64,000 nt of DNA. Source: Orychophragmus violaceus (lineage: Eukaryota > Streptophyta > Magnoliopsida > Brassicales > Brassicaceae). The notes under the pieces were generated by a model. The model did no database searches. It was given only the letters and a program-made list of their open reading frames with translations, and was not told the origin of the DNA. Location of the stretch: NCBI GenBank assembly GCA_030180135.1, contig CM058237.1, positions 44,289,126 through 44,353,125 on the forward strand, written 5' to 3'. Positions 63,815 through 64,000 of this stretch are shown here, piece after piece; the stretch's first letter is position 1, and the number at the start of each line of letters is the position of its first letter. Both the position numbers and the translations under genes were made by a program.

Positions 63815-64000
63815 ATGACAAGCACAAACAATCAAAACACTTTCTCGATCCGGTATGTCCTTGAGATGGACAAACTGAACGGATCAAATTTCTTGACTTG
63901 GTCGCGGAACCTGAGACTAGTTCTCAGGCAGGAGAGAAAGGACTATGTCCTTGAAAGAGCTCTCCCCGTGAGGATCGGGTCCAATGCCTCTCATGCAGTA
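63815..64000 (+). CDS. Cop-E Gag, N-terminal 62 codons
   Basis: ATG after TTTCAGCT, as in Cop-A. Reads M-T-S-T-N-N-Q-N-T-F-S-I-R and aligns with the start of the other copia gags. Open to the end of the window. Confidence 0.88.
   Translation, partial: MTSTNNQNTFSIRYVLEMDKLNGSNFLTWSRNLRLVLRQERKDYVLERALPVRIGSNASHAV

Larger units (their letters stand above)
61698..64000 (+). mobile_element. Cop-E, Ty1/copia element, 3' part outside window
   Basis: 5' LTR 61698-62375, primer site, leader and the start of gag, open to the window end. Inserted in ORF-1. The last five bases before it, GATAT (61693-61697), are the predicted target duplication. Related to Cop-A/B in the leader and to Cop-C at the LTR start. 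Confidence 0.92.

Overview
The window is plant repetitive DNA, most likely pericentromeric or otherwise heterochromatic. It is built almost entirely from LTR retrotransposons inserted into one another. I see no host gene, tRNA, rRNA or CRISPR. The mix of an Athila-type integrase, an ATHILA ORF-1-like protein, a Tat-type pol with an antisense gene, and several Ty1/copia families with initiator-Met primer sites points to a Brassicaceae-like genome. That taxonomic call is inference.

Layout. Names here are local labels: Cop = Ty1/copia, Ath = Athila-like Ty3/gypsy, Tat = Tat-like Ty3/gypsy. The left and centre form one nest. The + strand Ath-G (integrase 3845-3919 and 45010-45818, 3' LTR 47160-48376) is cut by Cop-F (1-3844) and by the minus-strand Ath-H (3920-45009). 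Ath-H is cut by minus-strand Cop-D (6297-42123, TSD GATTT). Cop-D is cut in its 5' LTR by Cop-C (12919-41568, TSD CCTCT), which is a tandem LTR-internal-LTR-internal-LTR unit. The second internal copy of Cop-C is cut by Cop-B (21980-37612, TSD GTACC). The 5' LTR of Cop-B is cut by Cop-A (22526-30277, TSD CTAGC). By eye, LTR divergence falls with nesting depth: about 2% in H and D, 1% in C, below 1% in B and A.

On the right lies a decayed minus-strand Tat element (48377-59525). It has RT, RNase H and integrase plus an intron-containing antisense gene. A young gag-only Athila derivative, Ath-I (50189-55339, TSD GGAAG), sits inside that antisense gene. A 5'-truncated Athila segment, Ath-J, with an ORF-1 gene follows at 59526-61697. 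It is interrupted by another copia, Cop-E, which begins at 61698 and runs off the window.

Coding state. Cop-A and Cop-B are almost intact: A has one in-frame stop and B has one single-base frameshift. Cop-C keeps only an open gag. Ath-I keeps only an open gag-like ORF. The rest is decayed, so several families must have been mobilised in trans.

The most unusual signal is a paired CGATCG palindrome module. Two motifs of the TGTGTCGATCGACACA / TGCATCGATCGATGCA type sit 20-22 bp apart (21 bp in most), often bracketed by TCGC and GCGA so that the whole module can fold back. I count about 44 clear copies in LTRs, leaders, 3' non-coding regions and even coding regions of unrelated copia and gypsy families. 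In one pol gene it looks like a discrete inserted cassette.
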